Source of the DNA: an uncultured Fidelibacterota bacterium
GTDB lineage: Bacteria > Marinisomatota > Marinisomatia > Marinisomatales > UBA1611
Length of the DNA stretch: 19,599 nt
Assembly (NCBI GenBank): GCA_913041325.1
Contig: CAJWHU010000010.1
Coordinates: 1-19,599, forward strand
Reading direction: 5' to 3'
Shown here: positions 15,219-19,599 of the stretch, in pieces
Layout of the letters: the number at the start of each line of letters is the position of its first letter
How positions within the stretch are numbered: position 1 is the stretch's first letter
Notes under the pieces: model-generated
Seen by the model: only the letters and a program-made list of their open reading frames with translations
Database searches by the model: none
What the model was told of the DNA's origin: nothing
Made by a program: the position numbers and the translations under genes

Positions 15219-18040
15219 GTAAAATCAGTTTGGAACGAAGAGAGCTACTGAAGCAACTAGAACTTTCTTGCTATATTGCATTTGACTTTGAAACAACAGG
15301 TCTTGACCCAAACCACGATAGAATTATCGAGGTCGCAGCAATAAAATTCAGAGAAGGTGAAATATCTGATCGCTATGTTCAGCTAATTAACCCTAACATT
15401 GATATCCCTGAATTAATAACAGATATTACCGGCATAACAAACTCAATGGTTCAATCTAAGCCTACTGAAGAATCTATTGTGGATGACCTTTTAGCATTCA
15501 TAGGTAACTATCCCCTTGTCGCTCACAACATAAATTTTGATAATAATTTTTTAACCAAATTGTGTCAACGATGGTCGAGGGATCCTCAAAGCAATTCGAA
15601 GTATGATACTTTACAACTTGCAAGAAGTGTTTTATTTGAACAACCGGTATTTAATCTAGGTGCATTATCTGAGTACTATAATTTGCCACTAGAGGGTGCC
15701 CATCGAGCTGAAAACGATACCAAAAATACTGGCCTGATATTTTTAGAACTGATCGAAGAGGTCTCAAAATATCCAATCGAGATAATATCAAAAATTAATG
15801 GCATGATTAAAGGAACTAGTATACCTAATCAGAAGTTATATGTTGATCTTGGCAATTTTCTTATCAAAAAAGGCGAAATAAAACGTGGCGTTTCAAATTT
15901 CAGCAATTCAAAAGATTTAAGCTCAAATACCCTATTCTGCGATGGTAGTAGTTCTATAGCAAACATTCACGCTAAAGAGGTATTCGGCGCAAGCGGATTG
16001 CTGTCTAAAATACACCCAAACTTTGAGCACCGTGCTAGTCAAGAAAAATACGCTGAGGTTGTAGATCATACCCTTAATATTGAACCTGGGATAGGCGTAT
16101 TCGAAGCTGGCACTGGTCTCGGAAAATCAATGTCCTATTTATTTGGTGCAATTCGTAGATCCACAAACTTTGAGGAGGAAGGCCCAACAATCATTGCCTG
16201 TAATACTAAGCACCTGCAGGATCAATTATTTTACAAAGATCTTCCAACTATTTTAAAAGCTCTTGATGTACCACTTAAAGCGGTATTGCTTAAGGGCAGA
16301 AAAAATTATATTTGCAAAACAAGATTTAAATGGTTGATTTCGGAGCCTAAGACTTTGGATAGAGCTGATTTAGAAGCAATTATTCCGCTCATTTTTTGGA
16401 TGTACTGGACAAAAACTGGGGATATGAGCGAGTGTTCAGGGTTTTTCAATGCTAGGAGAGAGTGGTTAAGGTCATCTGTGAACAGTGACAGCGGGTTCTG
16501 CACTGGAGATATTTGCTCCGGAAATGATGGTTGTTATTATGGAAAATTGAGAAAAGCTGCATATTATGCAGAGGTAATTGTAATTAACCACAGTTTACTA
16601 ATGGCTGACATTGTTCAAAAAGGGCTTCTACCAGACTATAAGTCAGTAATAATTGACGAGGCTCATAATCTTACAAAATCTGCTTATGACCAGTTTAGGG
16701 TTGAATGGAGTGAGCAACAAGTTCTGTATAATTTGCAAAATCTTGACCCATCTTTTTCTAGATCTGCGAGATGGAATAATATTATAAACTCCATTGGGGA
16801 AAAAACTCCGGACCTAATCGGTTTGAGAGATGAATTGAAAAGAGAAGTATTAAAAGCGAAAGATCATCTCAATATCTTAATGGAACGTTTGCGTGAGGAA
16901 AAACAACACAGTTTCAATTCTGACAAAAGTTATCAAGAGCAATTAATTTTAAGAAACATATCCAAAGAATATGCTCCTATAAAAACTGAAATAAATAGCA
17001 TGAGAGATGCTATGGAGAGCATGATGAGAATTACATCAAGTCTCAAAAAAGCAACACTTGAATTAGACAGTGACAGGTCTAAATATCCTATCTTGCACGC
17101 TTCATTAGATCGTGGGCTCGAAATTATAGTGGGTCTCATTGACAGTTTAATCATGCTCACAGGTGACCAGGATCCAGAATGGGTTTATTGGATAGATGGT
17201 GAGTTTAAATATGGAACACATAAAAAAGATGCTCTAGCGTTATCCCTATTTATGGTAATGGTTGATATATCATCCATATTGAGGAGAAAATTTTTCGAAA
17301 AATTGGAAAGTTGTGTTCTCACCTCAGCTACTTTACAAGTTCATAATTCGTTCGACTATTACTCGAGACGAACTGGTATTGATGAAATGGGGAATGCTAA
17401 GAAAAAAGAATTTTTAAGCCCTTTTCACTACAGTGAACAGGTCTCTTATTATCAGTATGCAGGGCCTAGAGAAATATCAAATGATCCAAAAAGCATTGGC
17501 GATATTATCTACGATATTCACACAAACAGTCACAAAAGAATGATGGTTTTATTCACATCGGTTCGGATTTTAACTGAAACTGCAAAATATCTTAGAAATA
17601 AACAAAATGGAAGAGCCCTACCCCTTTTTGCACAGGTTAAGGGGGCTTCTAGACCGTCTATTCTTAGAGGAATGTACCAAAAGTCTGATGGGATACTTTT
17701 TGGTACAAATAGCTTTTGGGAGGGGATTGATTTACCTGGTGATTTGCTTGAAATACTTGTTATGGTGAAGCTACCATTTGATGTGCCAAGCGATCCACTA
17801 GTTAAGTCCTACGCAGAGTATATAAATAAAATGGGCGGAAATAGTTTTCTTGATTACACCATTCCTGAGGCTGCCATAAAATTCAGGCAAGGATTTGGCC
17901 GTTTGATCAGAACAAGTTATGATGCAGGGAAGTTTGTCTGTTTGGACAACAGGATAGTTGTGAAGCGATATGGATCACTACTTAGTGAATCATTGCCGGT
18001 TGACATGCAAACTTTCACGAATGCAGAATCCATAATATAA
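15215..18040 (+). CDS. dinG: DinG-type ATP-dependent helicase with N-terminal DEDDh exonuclease
   Basis: 941 residues, near the length of Bacillus-type DinG (about 930). The exonuclease domain has Asp24 and Glu26 (FDFETTG), Asp109 (HNINFD), and His163 with Asp168 (HRAEND), a complete DEDDh set. The helicase part shows Walker A EAGTGLGKS (Lys304), the DEAH box at 481-484, SATL, FWEGIDLPG and QGFGRLIRT, as in XPD-like superfamily 2 helicases. Four cysteines (367, 429, 434, 440) keep the C-x4-C-x5-C spacing I recall for the 4Fe-4S cluster of E. coli DinG, so both activities look intact. It probably unwinds DNA-RNA hybrids or damaged DNA during replication and repair. TTG start, sharing TTGA with the reductase stop. 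It is the last gene of the plus-strand run; no clear terminator follows. Confidence 0.93.
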   Translation: MSKISLERRELLKQLELSCYIAFDFETTGLDPNHDRIIEVAAIKFREGEISDRYVQLINPNIDIPELITDITGITNSMVQSKPTEESIVDDLLAFIGNYPLVAHNINFDNNFLTKLCQRWSRDPQSNSKYDTLQLARSVLFEQPVFNLGALSEYYNLPLEGAHRAENDTKNTGLIFLELIEEVSKYPIEIISKINGMIKGTSIPNQKLYVDLGNFLIKKGEIKRGVSNFSNSKDLSSNTLFCDGSSSIANIHAKEVFGASGLLSKIHPNFEHRASQEKYAEVVDHTLNIEPGIGVFEAGTGLGKSMSYLFGAIRRSTNFEEEGPTIIACNTKHLQDQLFYKDLPTILKALDVPLKAVLLKGRKNYICKTRFKWLISEPKTLDRADLEAIIPLIFWMYWTKTGDMSECSGFFNARREWLRSSVNSDSGFCTGDICSGNDGCYYGKLRKAAYYAEVIVINHSLLMADIVQKGLLPDYKSVIIDEAHNLTKSAYDQFRVEWSEQQVLYNLQNLDPSFSRSARWNNIINSIGEKTPDLIGLRDELKREVLKAKDHLNILMERLREEKQHSFNSDKSYQEQLILRNISKEYAPIKTEINSMRDAMESMMRITSSLKKATLELDSDRSKYPILHASLDRGLEIIVGLIDSLIMLTGDQDPEWVYWIDGEFKYGTHKKDALALSLFMVMVDISSILRRKFFEKLESCVLTSATLQVHNSFDYYSRRTGIDEMGNAKKKEFLSPFHYSEQVSYYQYAGPREISNDPKSIGDIIYDIHTNSHKRMMVLFTSVRILTETAKYLRNKQNGRALPLFAQVKGASRPSILRGMYQKSDGILFGTNSFWEGIDLPGDLLEILVMVKLPFDVPSDPLVKSYAEYINKMGGNSFLDYTIPEAAIKFRQGFGRLIRTSYDAGKFVCLDNRIVVKRYGSLLSESLPVDMQTFTNAESII

Positions 18041-18054
18041 TTATACTTCTAAGT

Positions 18055-18084
18055 TTGGATGATTTCTAGCTATTTCCATATATT
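18055..18084 (+). promoter_or_regulatory. Possible promoter for leaderless hutH transcript
   Basis: TTGGAT (18055-18060), 18 bases, then TATATT (18079-18084) resembles a sigma-70 promoter. The ATG at 18090 begins 5 bases past the -10, so transcription would start at or next to the start codon. No Shine-Dalgarno sequence precedes that ATG, which agrees with a leaderless message. Both boxes are imperfect and the region is AT-rich. Confidence 0.3.
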
Positions 18085-18089
18085 ACCCA

Positions 18090-19599
18090 ATGGAAACACT
18101 ACATGTTTCAACGAAAAAGATAAGCTTTAAATATTTTGCACCTTTTTTTAAGGGACCTGTTAAGGTCAGGCTTTCAAAATCAGCCATACACAACATCAAG
18201 AGGTCTCACAAGAATCTTCAATCTATACTGAGCAGTGGAGAAAGCGTGTATGGGGTCAATACTGGTTTTGGAAACTTAAGTCATATTCCAATAAACAATG
18301 AAGACCAAAGCCAGCTTCAAATTAACCTTGTCAGAAGCCACGCATCTGGAATTGGTGAATATCTTGAACCCAGTATCGTTAGAGTTATTCTTTTTTTAAA
18401 ACTATTAACATATGCACATGGATACAGCGGTGTAAGGCTGAGCCTAGCAAACAAGATAGTACAATTTATAAATAAAGACATAATACCGGTCATACCCAAG
18501 AGGGGCTCTGTGGGCGCAAGTGGAGACCTCGCACCTCTTGGTCACATGGCGCTGGCCCTCATAGGTGAAGGCGAAGTTTTTCACAATGGGAAAAAATATA
18601 AAACCAAGAATATTTTAAAAAAGTATGGCATAAACGCTCTTAAACTGGGTCCAAAAGAGGGATTAAGTTTAATCAATGGTACGCAGGTATCAACCGCCTT
18701 GGCAATTGATGCATGCTTAAAAGGCGAGCGCTGCCTAAAAACTGCTGATATCGCTGGAGCTTTATCAGTTGAAAATAGTCTGTCAAGTCGTTCAGTTTTT
18801 AAAGCAAATATCCACAAACTTAAAATGCATCCTGGGCAGCGCCAATCCGCGAAAAATGTTTACAAAATACTCACTGGAAGTCAAATTGTAGAATCACATA
18901 AAACCTGTGAAACAGTCCAAGACCCTTATAGTTTTAGATGCATTCCACATGTACATGGTGCATGTCGAGACATGTTTTCAAGTGCATCTAATGTGATCAA
19001 TAACGAGATAAATAGTGTTAGTGATAATCCACTAATAATGAATGAAAAAAATGTATCTACATCCGGACATTTTCATGCTGAACATATTGCTCAGGCACTT
19101 GATACGATAGCCATCTCATTTTCTGAAATTGGTGCAATATCTGAAAGAAGAGTACACTACTTTATGAAAGGCATTGGTAAACAAATTCCTCCTTTTGTGA
19201 CTGAAGATCCTGGTGTCCAATCAGGATATATGATTGCGCATGTTACAGCCTCTGCACTTGCGTCTGAAAATAAAACTCTCTCGCATCCGGCAAGCGTTGA
19301 TTCCCTTCCAACCTCCGGAGGGCAAGAGGATTTAGTAAGCATGGCACCATGGTCAGCTTTCAAACTAGATAAAATTTATGAAAACATAGTTTTTATCTTA
19401 GCTATTGAGTTAATCGTAGCAGGAGCGGCGAATAATATTGGTATGGTAGGACTCACCCCCGGAAAAGGGACGCGGCCCGTTTTAGATTTACTTAACAAAA
19501 ATTGTGATTATGTTAAAGGGGATAGACCATTAACTTCTGAGATTGAGAAAATATCTGGTTTGATTAATTCCGGAAGTATAATAAATGCTGTCTCAAACT
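18090..19599 (+). CDS. hutH: Histidine ammonia-lyase, 3' partial
   Basis: 503 codons are read before the window ends, so only the last few residues are missing (family about 500-515). The enzyme removes ammonia from L-histidine to give urocanate, the first step of histidine use. The self-formed MIO cofactor triad Ala143-Ser144-Gly145 sits in GASGDLAPLGH. Active-site positions match the Pseudomonas putida enzyme almost one to one: Tyr54 in YGVNTGFG, His84 in RSHASG, Asn196 in LINGTQ, Tyr280 and Arg283 in QDPYSFRC, and Glu413 in QED. The Ser-His before ASG favours histidine over tyrosine lyase. One oddity is QEDLVSM where I recall QEDHVSM. The ATG is the only start after an in-frame stop at 18060, and it has no ribosome site. 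Other hut genes, if linked, lie beyond the edge. Confidence 0.92.
   Translation, partial: METLHVSTKKISFKYFAPFFKGPVKVRLSKSAIHNIKRSHKNLQSILSSGESVYGVNTGFGNLSHIPINNEDQSQLQINLVRSHASGIGEYLEPSIVRVILFLKLLTYAHGYSGVRLSLANKIVQFINKDIIPVIPKRGSVGASGDLAPLGHMALALIGEGEVFHNGKKYKTKNILKKYGINALKLGPKEGLSLINGTQVSTALAIDACLKGERCLKTADIAGALSVENSLSSRSVFKANIHKLKMHPGQRQSAKNVYKILTGSQIVESHKTCETVQDPYSFRCIPHVHGACRDMFSSASNVINNEINSVSDNPLIMNEKNVSTSGHFHAEHIAQALDTIAISFSEIGAISERRVHYFMKGIGKQIPPFVTEDPGVQSGYMIAHVTASALASENKTLSHPASVDSLPTSGGQEDLVSMAPWSAFKLDKIYENIVFILAIELIVAGAANNIGMVGLTPGKGTRPVLDLLNKNCDYVKGDRPLTSEIEKISGLINSGSIINAVSN

Noticed and set aside
18041..18089. Terminator after dinG
   Set aside because: No stem longer than four base pairs followed by a T-tract is visible in the 49-base gap.
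18090..19599. Phenylalanine or tyrosine ammonia-lyase in place of histidine ammonia-lyase
   Set aside because: The QDPYSFRC, RSHASG and HPASVDSLPTS segments are histidine-lyase features; tyrosine lyases carry a His-bearing VHHLASG-type loop where this has RSHASG.

Overview
The window is an AT-rich, very densely coded bacterial chromosome segment. It holds 13 complete protein genes and two cut by the edges (a C25-like protease at the left, histidine ammonia-lyase at the right). No rRNA, tRNA, CRISPR array, insertion sequence or phage gene was seen, and no gene-free stretch exceeds about 110 bases. Two proteins end in type IX secretion (T9SS)/FlgD-like sorting domains with YPNP motifs. Together with the outer-membrane barrel and mixed Shine-Dalgarno use, this points to a marine member of the FCB superphylum. 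The protein style fits Candidatus Marinimicrobia (SAR406) or a neighbour, but that placement is inference from style, with no marker gene behind it.

Left region (1-3875, + strand): a large secreted gingipain-type (C25) protein whose GHG catalytic motif reads GWG; a glutaredoxin with a thioredoxin-like CGPC centre, start-stop coupled to it; and an unrecognised helical envelope protein. A terminator-like hairpin lies inside the signal-peptide codons of the last one.

Middle-left region (3880-6264, - strand): a compact three-gene cassette. It holds a beta-rich membrane-anchored protein, a previously unlisted 36-residue single-pass membrane peptide (5507-5617), and a secreted HEFFH zinc metalloprotease of the MXAN_6640 type with a T9SS tail. 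The peptide gene overlaps the metalloprotease start by 17 bases. The cassette is convergent with the left region (4 bases between stops) and divergent from the next one.

Central region (6366-18040, + strand): nine genes with gaps of 0-6 bases or overlaps of 4-20, which looks like one long operon. In order they are an outer-membrane barrel with Asp-rich calcium-type repeats, alaS, a PPC/DUF296 protein, RidA, a DUF5683 membrane protein, a sodium-coupled NSS transporter, an unrecognised polytopic membrane protein, a geranylgeranyl-reductase-family flavoprotein, and a DinG-type helicase fused to a DEDDh exonuclease. It mixes housekeeping (aminoacylation, imine detoxification, DNA repair) with envelope and lipid functions.

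Right edge (18090-19599, + strand): histidine ammonia-lyase, the first enzyme of histidine degradation, complete except for its last few residues. It has no ribosome-binding site and a possible promoter placed for leaderless transcription. The most unusual points are the GWG substitution in the C25 protein, the hidden 36-residue peptide and its cassette, the hairpin inside a signal peptide, and the coupling of an unknown membrane protein to the isoprenoid-reductase homologue.
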